DNA of 38,182 bases. Source: Xanthobacteraceae bacterium. GTDB taxonomy: Bacteria; Pseudomonadota; Alphaproteobacteria; Rhizobiales; Xanthobacteraceae. This document shows positions 27,917 to 38,182 of the stretch, one piece after another. Made by a program: the position numbers and the translations under genes. The notes under the pieces are model-generated. The model saw only the letters and a program-made list of their open reading frames with translations, was not told the DNA's origin and searched no databases. Location of the stretch: the NCBI GenBank assembly GCA_004297465.1, contig SCUB01000020.1, forward strand, positions 1 to 38,182, written 5' to 3'. The first letter of the stretch is position 1. Each line of letters opens with the position of its first letter.

Positions 27917-28144
27917 ATGCGCGAACTGGTGCGTACCAACGACCAGGTGCTGGTTTCGGCGGTCGGCGCGCTGCTCGACGGCGCCGGCATCCGTCACTTC
28001 GTGCTCGATCAGAACATGAGCGTGATCGAGGGCTCGATCGGCATCCTGCCGCGCCGCATCCTGGTCGGCGACGACGATGCCACGGCCGCCCGCCGGCTGC
28101 TCTCCGAGGCCGGCCTTGGCCACGAGCTGCGGCCGGACAATTGA
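27917..28144 (+). CDS. DUF2007-family small protein
   Basis: A 75-residue protein, MRELVRTNDQVLVSAVGALL and onward, with the pattern GIRHFVLDQNMSVIEGSIGI then LPRRILVGDDDATAARRLL. This matches the DUF2007 (putative signal-transducing, GlnB-like fold) family, where one short domain is the whole protein. No catalytic residues are apparent. It lies 5 bp upstream of the TrmN6-like methyltransferase and is probably co-transcribed with it. Confidence 0.88.
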   Translation: MRELVRTNDQVLVSAVGALLDGAGIRHFVLDQNMSVIEGSIGILPRRILVGDDDATAARRLLSEAGLGHELRPDN

Positions 28145-28149
28145 GCTAC

Positions 28150-28947
28150 ATGACGAAAGTCAAGAATGAGGCCGTCAGCGACGACGCCCTGCTTGGCGGA
28201 CGGCTGACGCTGCGCCAGCCGCGCGGCGGCCACCGCGCCGGGCATGACGCGCTGCTGCTGGCGGCCTTCGTGGCGGCGCGGCCGGGCGACCGGGTGGTGG
28301 ATTTTGGCGCCGGCGTCGGCGCGGCCGGGCTGGCGCTGGCGGCAAGGGTCGGCGGCCTCGATCTCACGCTGATGGAGATCGATCCGGACCTGGCGGCGCT
28401 GGCGCGCCACAACATCGACGTCAACCGGCCGACGGCCGCCGCGCGAGTGGTGAAACTCGATGTCACCGGGCCGGCGGACGCCTTCGCCGCCCACGGCATA
28501 ATGCCCGACAGCGTCGATCACGTGCTGATGAATCCGCCGTTCAACGATCCGGTCCGTCACCGCGCCTCGCCCGACGCGGCCCGCCGCGCCGCTCATCAAG
28601 CGGGCGACGACACGCTCGCGGCCTGGGTCCATGCGGGCCGCCGCATCCTCAAGTCCGGCGGCACGCTGTCGCTGATCTGGCGGCCGGAGGGGATGGCGGA
28701 GGTGCTGGCGGCGCTGGCGCGCGGCTTCGGCGCGGTGACGATCCTGCCGGTCCACCCTCACGCCGACCGCGCCGCCATCCGGATTCTGGTGCGCGCCGGC
28801 AAGGGGGCGCGCGGCGCCACCGCCCTGATGCCGGGCATCGTGCTCATGACGGCGGCAGGCGCGCCCACGCCGCGCAGCGAAGCGATCCTGCGCGATGCGC
28901 AGGGGCTGGATGCCGGTTCGGGAGATCAGCCTGTCGAGGTCTCGTAG
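28150..28947 (+). CDS. TrmN6-like tRNA (adenine-N6) methyltransferase
   Basis: A 265-residue class I methyltransferase. It opens with DALLGGRLTLRQPRGGHRAG, then SAM motif I VVDFGAGVGAAGLALAARV (about 49-67). NPPF is at 128-131 (DHVLMNPPFNDP), the motif of enzymes that methylate an exocyclic amino group. Overall it reads like TrmN6/YfiC, which modifies A37 of tRNA-Val. ATG 28150 is the first good start; a TTG at 28141 is also open. The last 30 residues are variable. The stop at 28947 nearly meets the stop of a minus-strand microprotein gene. Confidence 0.85.
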   Translation: MTKVKNEAVSDDALLGGRLTLRQPRGGHRAGHDALLLAAFVAARPGDRVVDFGAGVGAAGLALAARVGGLDLTLMEIDPDLAALARHNIDVNRPTAAARVVKLDVTGPADAFAAHGIMPDSVDHVLMNPPFNDPVRHRASPDAARRAAHQAGDDTLAAWVHAGRRILKSGGTLSLIWRPEGMAEVLAALARGFGAVTILPVHPHADRAAIRILVRAGKGARGATALMPGIVLMTAAGAPTPRSEAILRDAQGLDAGSGDQPVEVS

Positions 28948-28949
28948 GA

Positions 28950-29060
28950 CTACAGGGCGTTTTGCGATGGGCGGCGCGGCGTCGAACGGCCCACGGCAGT
29001 CGCCCTGATGGCCGCGAGCAGAACGCCGATCAGGGTGATGAGCAGATAGGATTTCATCAT
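28950..29060 (-). CDS. Possible 36-residue membrane microprotein
   Basis: The minus strand encodes MMKSYLLITLIGVLLAAI and 18 further residues. There is one hydrophobic segment (residues 4-18) followed by a basic, Arg-rich tail, as in small inner-membrane proteins. No strong ribosome site stands upstream, and a hairpin lies just before it (29072-29103). It is oriented opposite to its neighbours. I do not recognise it. The amino-acid pattern is convincing but the ORF is short. Confidence 0.4.
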   Translation of the reverse strand: MMKSYLLITLIGVLLAAIRATAVGRSTPRRPSQNAL

Positions 29061-29071
29061 TTTTTGCACCG

Positions 29072-29103
29072 TTTGTTGGGCCGTGAGGGGCCAGGCCAAC
29101 AAA
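29072..29103. other. Inverted repeat upstream of the 36-residue ORF
   Basis: TTTGTTGGGCC pairs with GGCCAACAAA with one bulged base around an 11-nt loop. No T-run follows on the plus strand. It may be a leader structure of the minus-strand ORF or a weak stop for the methyltransferase gene. From 29104 to 29413 I see nothing I can support. Confidence 0.4.
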
Positions 29104-29413
29104 ACAAAGCAAGAAGTAGTCCAGAGCGAGAGAAAAACACTTCAGCAGGCATTGCGCATGATTGTCATTTTGAAATCGTCAAATCAATGACGGTTTGTGG
29201 GTCGTCAGGTGCTTTCCCTGCGACATGGCGCCGCGAGGGCGCGCGACGGAAAGCGCGGCACGGGGTGGCCGGGCACCCGCAAGTCATTCAGACGAGAGCA
29301 TTTCCTGGCGACAGGGGTTCCAGTCACTCTGCAAATACCATCACGGCAGCAATTGCCGGGACCGGCGATTTTGCCGAATATGGCGCCGGGGGCGGGTGAA
29401 AAGGACTGGAACC

Positions 29414-29608
29414 ATGCCACCACTTCTGCTCTGGGCGCTTGGCGCCGTTGGCGGCGCGGTCGCGGCGCGCTGGGCGATGCGCGAAATCCGCCGCGTCAAC
29501 CGCGAACTGGACCGGATGCGGACGGCGCACATGGCCGAGGCGGCGCGCAAGGAGCGCCCGCAGCGGCTGCGGCGCGATCCGGCGACCGGCACCTACCGGC
29601 CGGAATAA
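29414..29608 (+). CDS. Small hypothetical protein with N-terminal membrane segment
   Basis: A 64-residue protein starting MPPLLLWALGAVGGAVAARW, one hydrophobic segment, then a basic helical part (AMREIRRVNRELDRMRTAHM) and a tail ending DPATGTYRPE. A ribosome site (AAAGGAC) stands about 8 bp before ATG 29414. The layout suggests a membrane-anchored small protein with a cytoplasmic coiled helix. No family name can be given. It runs opposite to the microprotein genes on either side. Confidence 0.65.
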   Translation: MPPLLLWALGAVGGAVAARWAMREIRRVNRELDRMRTAHMAEAARKERPQRLRRDPATGTYRPE

Positions 29609-29617
29609 GTACCTGTG

Positions 29618-29662
29618 AAAAAACTTGCGCCGGCCAGGGATGGGGCATCATCCCGACCGGCG
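29618..29662 (-). terminator. Rho-independent terminator of the 29-residue microprotein gene
   Basis: Minus strand: CGCCGG and GGGATG arms pair with CATCCC and CCGGCG around a 6-nt loop, then CAAG and TTTTTT. The T-run exists only in the minus direction, so it serves the gene at 29706-29795. Confidence 0.8.
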
Positions 29663-29705
29663 AGCAAGACTTGGGGCTGAAAGACCTGAGTAAGATTGAA
29701 AGCGT

Positions 29706-29795
29706 TCAGTGCATGATGGCGCGGGTGTCGGTGGAGACCATCGCACCGAGCGACATCATGACCAGCACCGCGCCGATGATTTCAAAAGCCAGCAT
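29706..29795 (-). CDS. 29-residue membrane microprotein
   Basis: The minus strand encodes MLAFEIIGAVLVMMSLGAMV and a 9-residue tail. It is essentially a single membrane span with one acidic residue near the start. The ATG is preceded by GGGAGAGG at about 6 bp, one of the stronger ribosome sites in the window. A proper terminator follows 44 bp after the stop. Ribosome site, span and terminator together make a real gene likely despite its size. Function unknown. From 29796 to the glyQ start (30222) I find no other convincing gene; two copies of CGGTTAC lie at about 29974-29990. Confidence 0.6.
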   Translation of the reverse strand: MLAFEIIGAVLVMMSLGAMVSTDTRAIMH

Positions 29796-30221
29796 GAAAA
29801 CCTCTCCCTCGTGGTGACAGCCGTTGGTTGCCGCCGCGCGGCGACGGGTTCATGGGCCATCGGCTTTTTTCGCGGCGGCGATTGTTGGTGCCTTTTCCGC
29901 GTGTTTGACGCAGCCCGTCATAACGGGCGATTTCCTAACAAAATCCGTGATCCCGCCGCCGCGTTGCCGCAACGGTTACAAAGCGGTTACGCGGTTTGCT
30001 CGGATTGCCGGCATGGGTGCGATTCAGAGGGCTGCCGCGGAAGAGGCGGCTTTTGCAGGCCCCATGAACCTTGATTCCACCCGGCGCGGCGGCTAGAGCA
30101 GGAACCGGCTGGCGGGAGCCCCGCGGGGTTGCCCACTCTCCACCCTAAATCCCTGATGGCGCGCCGGTTTTCTTCGCCTCGCACCGTCCATCCTCCCCTC
30201 GAGATTCATCAAGCCCGTCCC

Positions 30222-31154
30222 ATGGAAGCCCTGCCGTCCCATATGCGCCCGGAACGCTCGTTTCAGGGCCTGATCCTGACGCTGCAGCGTTACTGGGCCG
30301 ACTATGGCTGCGTCATCCTGCAGCCCTACGACATGGAAGTGGGCGCCGGCACCTTCCACCCGGCGACCACGCTGCGGGCGCTGGGGCCGAAGCGCTGGAA
30401 CGCCGCCTACGTGCAGCCCTCGCGCCGTCCCAAGGACGGCCGCTATGGCGAGAACCCCAACCGGCTGCAGCACTACTACCAGTTCCAGGTCATCCTGAAG
30501 CCGTCGCCGGCCGACATCCAGGAACTCTACCTCAAGTCGCTCGCCGCTATCGGCATCGACGCCCACCTGCATGACATCCGCTTCGTCGAGGACGACTGGG
30601 AAAGCCCGACGCTGGGCGCCTGGGGGCTGGGCTGGGAGTGCTGGTGCGACGGCATGGAGGTGAGTCAGTTCACCTACTTCCAGCAGGTCGCGGGCTTCGA
30701 GTGCGCGCCGGTCGCGGGCGAACTGACCTACGGGCTTGAGCGTCTCGCCATGTACGTGCAGGGCGTCGAGAATGTTTACGACCTCAACTTCAACGGCCGC
30801 GACGGCGCCGACAAGGTGAGCTATGGCGACGTGTTCCTGCAGGCCGAGCAGGAATACTCGCGGCATAATTTCGAGTATGCCGACACCGCGATGCTGCTTG
30901 AGCAGTTCAGGATGGCCGAGAGCGCCTGCCGCAAATACCTCGAAGCGGGCTGGGACGGCGGCAAGCGCGAGCGTCACCTGATGGCGCTGCCGGCCTACGA
31001 CCAGTGCATCAAGGCAAGCCACGTGTTCAACCTTCTGGACGCGCGCGGCGTCATCTCGGTGACCGAGCGGCAGAGCTACATCCTGCGCGTGCGCGAGCTG
31101 GCGAAAGCCTGCGGCGAGGCGTGGAAGGCAACCGAGGCCGGAGGGGTAGGGTGA
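30222..31154 (+). CDS. glyQ: Glycyl-tRNA synthetase alpha subunit
   Basis: A 310-residue GlyQ, the catalytic subunit of the bacterial alpha2-beta2 glycyl-tRNA synthetase. The conserved N-terminal block [20 protein letters not shown] is followed by [20 protein letters not shown] (class II motif region), then [20 protein letters not shown] and [17 protein letters not shown]. The start is ATG 30222 ([13 protein letters not shown]); ATG 30243 is also possible. The stop overlaps the next gene by one base (TGATG). Confidence 0.96.
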   Translation: MEALPSHMRPERSFQGLILTLQRYWADYGCVILQPYDMEVGAGTFHPATTLRALGPKRWNAAYVQPSRRPKDGRYGENPNRLQHYYQFQVILKPSPADIQELYLKSLAAIGIDAHLHDIRFVEDDWESPTLGAWGLGWECWCDGMEVSQFTYFQQVAGFECAPVAGELTYGLERLAMYVQGVENVYDLNFNGRDGADKVSYGDVFLQAEQEYSRHNFEYADTAMLLEQFRMAESACRKYLEAGWDGGKRERHLMALPAYDQCIKASHVFNLLDARGVISVTERQSYILRVRELAKACGEAWKATEAGGVG

Positions 31155-31753
31155 TGAGCAGAGCCAAGACATTGCTGCAGATGGCCGGCGCCAATGCCGC
31201 GCCGGCGAAGCTTGGCGATGCCGCGCTCTTGATCATCGACGCGCAGAACGAATATGTCATCGGCGGATTGCCACTCGACGGCGTGGATGCCGCGCTGGGC
31301 AATATCGCCGCCCTGCTGCAGACTGCGCGCGCCGCCGGGGCGCCGGTGATTCATGTCATGCAGCGCGGCCGTCCGGGCGGCCTGTTCGATCCGAATGGCG
31401 ATGCCTTCAAGATTGCGCCGCAGGCGGCGGCCCTTGCCGGTGAAACCGTAATCGAGAAGCCGCTGCCGAATTCTTTTGCGAAAACGAATTTGCAGGAGGT
31501 GCTCGAGGCAACCGGCCGCAAATCGCTCGTGATAGCCGGCTTCATGACGCATATGTGCGTGAGCGCGACCGCGCGCTCGGCGCTGGATCACGGCTACAGC
31601 ACAACCGTTATTTCCGATGCGGTGGCAACGCGTGCTTTGCCGGATCCGCTCGGCGGCGGCGATATCCCGGCTGCGCAAGTGCACCGCACGGCGCTCGCGG
31701 AACTGGCCGATCGCTTCGCCACCATCGCGCGCGCCTCCGACATCAAGGCCTAG
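31154..31753 (+). CDS. Isochorismatase-family cysteine hydrolase
   Basis: A 199-residue hydrolase of the isochorismatase/nicotinamidase superfamily. The catalytic triad is visible: D29 (LLIIDAQNEYVIGG), K102 (VIEKPLPNSF) and C135 (GFMTHMCVSATARSALDHGY). The protein is full length. It is inserted between glyQ and glyS and coupled to both (1-bp overlap upstream, 3-bp gap downstream), so it is made together with the tRNA synthetase. No link to glycine charging follows from the family, and the substrate is unknown. Confidence 0.9.
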   Translation: MSRAKTLLQMAGANAAPAKLGDAALLIIDAQNEYVIGGLPLDGVDAALGNIAALLQTARAAGAPVIHVMQRGRPGGLFDPNGDAFKIAPQAAALAGETVIEKPLPNSFAKTNLQEVLEATGRKSLVIAGFMTHMCVSATARSALDHGYSTTVISDAVATRALPDPLGGGDIPAAQVHRTALAELADRFATIARASDIKA

Positions 31754-31756
31754 GCT

Positions 31757-34147
31757 ATGCCCGATCTTCTCCTTGAACTGTTCTCCGAGGAAATCCCCGC
31801 CCGCATGCAGGCGAAGGCGGCCGACGACCTGCGCAAGCTCGTCACCGACAAGCTGGTGGACGAGGGGCTGGTCTATGAGGGCGCCAAAGCATTCGTGACG
31901 CCGCGCCGCCTCGCGCTCACCGTGCAGGGCATTCCGGCGCGCCAGCCCGACCTCAAGGATGAGAAGAAAGGCCCGCGCGTCGGCGCGCCCGAGGGCGCCA
32001 TCGCCGGCTTCCTCAAGTCCGCCGGGCTGAAATCGATCGACGAAGCGACGATCCAGAAGGATCCCAAGAAGGGCGACTTCTACGTCGCGCTGATCGAGAA
32101 GCCGGGTCGGCCCGCGCTCGACGTCATCGCCGACATCCTGCCGGTGATCGTGCGCACCTTCCCGTGGCCGAAATCGATGCGCTGGGGCGCGCGTTCGGAA
32201 AAGCCCGGCGCGCTCAACTGGGTGCGGCCGCTGCACGCCATCGTCGCCACCTTCGGCATCGACACCGAGGAGCCGGAGGTGGTGCCGTTCGAGGTCGACG
32301 GCATCCGCGCCGGCGACACCACGTATGGCCACCGCTTCATGGTGCCGGACGCCATCGCCGTGCGCCGCTTCGACGACTACGCCGCCAAGCTCGCCAAGGC
32401 CAGGGTGGTGCTCGATCCGGCGCGCCGCCGCGACATCATCCTGCAGGACGCAAAGAATCTGGCGTTCGCGCAAGGGCTGGAACTGGTCGAGGATTCCGGC
32501 CTGCTCGACGAGGTCGCGGGCCTGGTCGAATGGCCGGTGCCGCTGATGGGCAGCTTCGATGCCGCCTTCCTCGCCATCCCCGACGAGGTGATCCGCGCCA
32601 CCATCCGCGCCAACCAGAAATGCTTCGTGCTGCGCGATCCCAAGACCAATGCGCTCGCCAACAGGTTCATCCTGGTGGCCAACATCGAGGCCAGCGACGG
32701 CGGCAAGGCGATCGTCGCCGGTAACGCCCGCGTCATCCGCGCGCGGCTTGCCGATGCCAAGTTCTTCTACGAGACGGATTTGAAGAACTGGAAGGACAAG
32801 CCGCTGGACACGCGGCTGGAAAAATTCAGGGAAGTGACCTTCCACGAAAAGCTCGGCACGCAATACCAGCGCATCGAGCGCATCGCGCGGCTGGCTGGCG
32901 AACTCGCGCCGCTGGTCGGCGCCGATGTGGACAAGGCAAAACGCGCGGCGTGGCTTTGCAAGGCCGATCTCACCACGGAAGTGGTCGGCGAATTTCCCGA
33001 GCTGCAGGGCCTGATGGGCAAATATTACGCGCAGGCGCAGGGCGAGGATGCAAGCGTGGCGGCGGCGTGCGAGAATCACTACAAGCCGCAAGGCCCAACT
33101 GATCGCGTGCCGACCGATCCGGTGAGCATCGCTGTGGCATTGGCCGACAAGATCGACACCCTGGTCGGGTTCTGGGCGATTGATGAAAAGCCAACCGGCT
33201 CGAAGGATCCTTATGCCTTGAGGCGCGCGGCGCTGGGCGTGATCCGGCTGGTGCTGGAGAATAAAATTCGATTGAGCCTATTGGATTTATTCAGAACAGC
33301 ACAAATAGCTCACAAGGAGAGCGAAGTTCGCGGACATCTAAAAGGCTACGTTGGCGAACTCATTCTCTATAGTCCAATTTGGATTAACCATGAAGTTCAG
33401 TGGAAACCATTCAATTTCCCGTTCATCAATGAAGATGCAGCTGCATGGGTTATTGAAAGTGCTACGAATAATCGCTTTTTTGACACTGGATTCCGTCTGG
33501 AGAAAGTTACTGCCGGAATAAGGCGCATTCAGCCGTGGGGGGTACCCAATCCTTCAGAAGTCGCCACTATCGAAGAAAAGATAGAGGCGCTCGAAATTGC
33601 GCCGCCTGCGCCAGATACTGGAATTTCAGCGCTCGCCTTCTTCGCCGACCGCCTGAAGGTGCAGCTGCGCGAGCAGGGCGCGCGGCACGATCTGGTCGAT
33701 GCGGTGTTCGCGCTCGAAGGTCAGGACGACCTCACCCTCATCGTCCGCCGCGTCGAGGCGCTCGGCAAATTCCTCGACAGCGACGACGGCAAGAATCTGC
33801 TCGCCGGCACCAAGCGCGCCGCCAATATCCTGCGCATCGAGGAAAAGAAGGACGGCACGACTTACGACGGCGCGGTCGACGCCAGCCTGCTGACGCTCCC
33901 CGAGGAGAAGGCGCTCGCCAGGGCCATCGCCGCCGCCAAGGGCGACGCCTCCGCCGCCGTCGCGAAGGAAGACTTCGCCGCCGCGATGGCGGCGCTGGCG
34001 AAGTTGCGTCCCGCCGTCGATGCGTTCTTCGACAAGGTGACGGTGAACGCCGAGGATGCCGCCGTGCGCGCCAACCGCCTCAGGCTCCTGAACGAAATCC
34101 GCGCCGCCACCCGCGCGGTCGCCGATTTCGGCCACATCGAGGGCTGA
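31757..34147 (+). CDS. glyS: Glycyl-tRNA synthetase beta subunit with an A+T-rich internal insertion
   Basis: A 796-residue GlyS, the tRNA-recognition subunit. It starts [20 protein letters not shown], the canonical N-terminus. HD-like and core segments continue normally to [18 protein letters not shown] (about residue 505). The conserved C-terminal anticodon-binding part resumes at [20 protein letters not shown] (about 622) and ends FGHIEG. Between them about 115 residues are unlike the rest: Asn, Ile, Phe and Lys rich, encoded by DNA of about 45 percent G+C by my count, with different codon use. From memory, relatives have only a few tens of residues here and are about 690-750 long. The frame is intact across the segment. 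Confidence 0.95.
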   Translation: MPDLLLELFSEEIPARMQAKAADDLRKLVTDKLVDEGLVYEGAKAFVTPRRLALTVQGIPARQPDLKDEKKGPRVGAPEGAIAGFLKSAGLKSIDEATIQKDPKKGDFYVALIEKPGRPALDVIADILPVIVRTFPWPKSMRWGARSEKPGALNWVRPLHAIVATFGIDTEEPEVVPFEVDGIRAGDTTYGHRFMVPDAIAVRRFDDYAAKLAKARVVLDPARRRDIILQDAKNLAFAQGLELVEDSGLLDEVAGLVEWPVPLMGSFDAAFLAIPDEVIRATIRANQKCFVLRDPKTNALANRFILVANIEASDGGKAIVAGNARVIRARLADAKFFYETDLKNWKDKPLDTRLEKFREVTFHEKLGTQYQRIERIARLAGELAPLVGADVDKAKRAAWLCKADLTTEVVGEFPELQGLMGKYYAQAQGEDASVAAACENHYKPQGPTDRVPTDPVSIAVALADKIDTLVGFWAIDEKPTGSKDPYALRRAALGVIRLVLENKIRLSLLDLFRTAQIAHKESEVRGHLKGYVGELILYSPIWINHEVQWKPFNFPFINEDAAAWVIESATNNRFFDTGFRLEKVTAGIRRIQPWGVPNPSEVATIEEKIEALEIAPPAPDTGISALAFFADRLKVQLREQGARHDLVDAVFALEGQDDLTLIVRRVEALGKFLDSDDGKNLLAGTKRAANILRIEEKKDGTTYDGAVDASLLTLPEEKALARAIAAAKGDASAAVAKEDFAAAMAALAKLRPAVDAFFDKVTVNAEDAAVRANRLRLLNEIRAATRAVADFGHIEG
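33258..33625 (+). other. In-frame A+T-rich insertion within glyS
   Basis: My manual counts for 60-base lines give about 43, 48, 37, 38, 55 and 48 percent G+C from 33241 to 33600, against about two-thirds on both sides. Both edges are sharp, and the frame and synthetase homology continue on either side. Encoded stretches include [18 protein letters not shown] and [20 protein letters not shown], which I do not recognise. There are no intein splice residues, stop codons or transposase features. Confidence 0.8.
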
Positions 34148-34254
34148 TTCGTTGCATTTTGTGAGGGCAGGGCCGCCGGGCTTGATCTTGCGCAAGGGCG
34201 GCAAACCGTGTTTGTAACGGCACGCTTGATCCCCCTACGAACATCGTGGACGCC

Positions 34255-37152
<2,898 letters not shown>

Positions 37153-37158
37153 CCCTCG

Positions 37159-37182
37159 CTCGCCGGTATTCCCCGCGGCGAG
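37159..37182 (+). terminator. Possible terminator of ppdK
   Basis: CTCGCCG, a 10-nt loop, CGGCGAG form a 7-bp G+C-rich stem right after the ppdK stop. No T-run follows, so it is weak evidence. Confidence 0.3.
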
Positions 37183-37226
37183 GTTCATGCTAGCGTTGGC
37201 GTCGGCGATTCCGGCGTGAGAGCGGC

Positions 37227-38182
37227 ATGACCGACGAGGCGAAACCCGGCGCGGAGGATCTGACGGCGGTTTCGGCCGAGCAGTTGCGCAAGGCCGAAGC
37301 CTATGTCGAGGCGGAGGAGGGCGCTCCCAACCGCCTGGCTTTTCCGGCGGGCGCGATCGTGACGGCGATCGCCTGCGCGCTGACGCTGTTCCATCTCTAC
37401 GCCGCCTACGCCATCGTTCCCACCCAACCCTTGCGCTACGTCCACGTCGCCGGCGTGATGACGCTGTGCTTCCTGCTGTTCCCGGCCGCGCGCCGTTTCC
37501 ATGACCGCATCCGCTGGTGGGATGTCGCGGCCGCCGCCGCCGCCGTCGCCATTCTCGGCTATGCGCTCTACGGCGGCGAGGATTTCACCGACCGAGCCGC
37601 GGTGCCCGACCGGCTCGACGTCGTGCTCGGCGTCGTCTTCATCGTGCTGCTCCTGGAGGCGACGCGCCGCACCAGCGGCCCGATCATGCCGGTCGTCGCC
37701 GTGCTGTTCCTCATCTATGCGATGGCCGGCCCCTACCTGCCGCCGCCATGGACCCATCGCGGCTACGACGCCACGCGGCTGGTCGGCCACCTGTTCATCA
37801 CCCTTGAGGGCATTTTCGGTGTCGCCGTCGACGTGTCGTCCAGCCTGATCATCCTGTTCACCATTTACGGCGCGTTCCTGCAGCAGTCGGGCGCCGGCAA
37901 GTTCTTCATCGACTTTTCGCTGGCGCTGATGGGCGGTCGGCCGAACAGCGCCGGCCGCACCGTGGTGCTGTCGTCGTTCCTGCTCGGCGGCCCGTCGGGC
38001 TCGGGGGTGGCGACCACGGTGACGATCGGCGCGGTGGCCTATCCGATGATGGCGCGCGCCGGCTTCGAGAAGAACGCGGCCGGCGGCCTGCTCGCCGCCG
38101 GCGGGCTCGGCGCCATCCTGTCGCCGCCGGTGCTCGGCGCCGCCGCCTTCCTGATCGCCGAGTTCCTCAAGATCAGCTATCT
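37227..38182 (+). CDS. TRAP transporter fused permease (DctQM type), N-terminal part
   Basis: The first 318 residues are inside the window; the gene runs off the right edge. A charged N-terminal 35 residues is followed by many membrane spans (from about residue 40, AGAIVTAIACALTLFHLYAA). The large-subunit signature appears as GAFLQQSGAGKFFIDFSLAL, then GGPSGSGVATTVTIGAVAYP and GGLGAILSPPVLGAAAFLIAEF. This is the fused small-plus-large permease of tripartite ATP-independent periplasmic transporters, which take up organic acids using an ion gradient. The periplasmic binding protein is not in the window. Substrate unknown. Confidence 0.93.
   Translation, partial: MTDEAKPGAEDLTAVSAEQLRKAEAYVEAEEGAPNRLAFPAGAIVTAIACALTLFHLYAAYAIVPTQPLRYVHVAGVMTLCFLLFPAARRFHDRIRWWDVAAAAAAVAILGYALYGGEDFTDRAAVPDRLDVVLGVVFIVLLLEATRRTSGPIMPVVAVLFLIYAMAGPYLPPPWTHRGYDATRLVGHLFITLEGIFGVAVDVSSSLIILFTIYGAFLQQSGAGKFFIDFSLALMGGRPNSAGRTVVLSSFLLGGPSGSGVATTVTIGAVAYPMMARAGFEKNAAGGLLAAGGLGAILSPPVLGAAAFLIAEFLKISY

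Noticed and set aside
29824..30096. 90-codon plus-strand frame before glyQ
   Set aside because: No ribosome site, mixed composition and no protein-like pattern after the first 45 codons. Its start region is antisense to the leader of the 29-residue gene.
33386..33393. TTAACCAT, an exact CtrA half-site
   Set aside because: It is inside the A+T-rich segment of the glyS coding region, with no promoter or second half-site. Chance is likely in such composition.
33258..33625. Intein or intron in glyS
   Set aside because: The segment is too short, has no Cys/Ser start and His-Asn end, and the frame continues without stops or intron-like structure.

Overview
The window is a gene-dense stretch of roughly two-thirds G+C chromosome. 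The organism is almost certainly an alphaproteobacterium of the Hyphomicrobiales (Rhizobiales), near the Bradyrhizobium/Xanthobacteraceae side. The basis is the presence of SciP, FlbD and CcrM, CtrA-type TTAA-N7-TTAA boxes, an alphaproteobacterial-type SOS box, and protein sequences that read as rhizobial throughout. I see no phage, CRISPR array or insertion sequence.

Region 1 (1-9900, all minus strand) is a flagellar cluster: fliF-fliG-fliH-fliN-flbD, a FrnE/DsbA-like oxidoreductase, then flhA (cut by the left edge). Upstream lie sciP, the anti-CtrA factor, and a fliK-flgD pair. The upstream regions carry regulatory sites that fit the Caulobacter-type hierarchy. CtrA-like boxes lie before flhA, fliF and sciP. 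A near-perfect sigma-54 element lies before fliK. A recurring 13-bp palindrome of the form GGCAR-N3-TTGCC occurs at flhA, fliF, fliK and again near ccrM, and I propose it as the FlbD (ftr-like) site. The cluster thus seems to encode three of its own regulatory inputs (FlbD, SciP and, a little further on, CcrM).

Region 2 (10100-18980) holds mnmA, a PmtA-like methyltransferase, a tRNA-Met with a consensus sigma-70 promoter, a lower-G+C higBA toxin-antitoxin pair directly behind the tRNA, ccrM, a YpfJ-type zinc peptidase, moaB, a small glycosyltransferase, a PA0069-type radical SAM protein with a candidate LexA box over its promoter, a VOC protein and rnhB.

Region 3 (18980-28950) holds a small ORF whose 3' end is formed by a dispersed palindromic repeat, a membrane glycosyltransferase, a family-4 uracil-DNA glycosylase, ETF-ubiquinone oxidoreductase, a secreted TPR protein, ispE, a second copy of the palindromic repeat, a long-chain polyprenyl diphosphate synthase, a DUF2007 protein and a TrmN6-like methyltransferase.

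Region 4 (28950-38182) starts with a loose 1.2-kb stretch holding three very small genes, two of them probable single-span membrane microproteins on the minus strand. It continues with glyQ-isochorismatase-glyS, ppdK and the start of a fused TRAP permease. The most unusual coding feature is an A+T-rich, in-frame segment of about 120 codons inside glyS, which reads as a foreign insertion in an otherwise ordinary essential gene.
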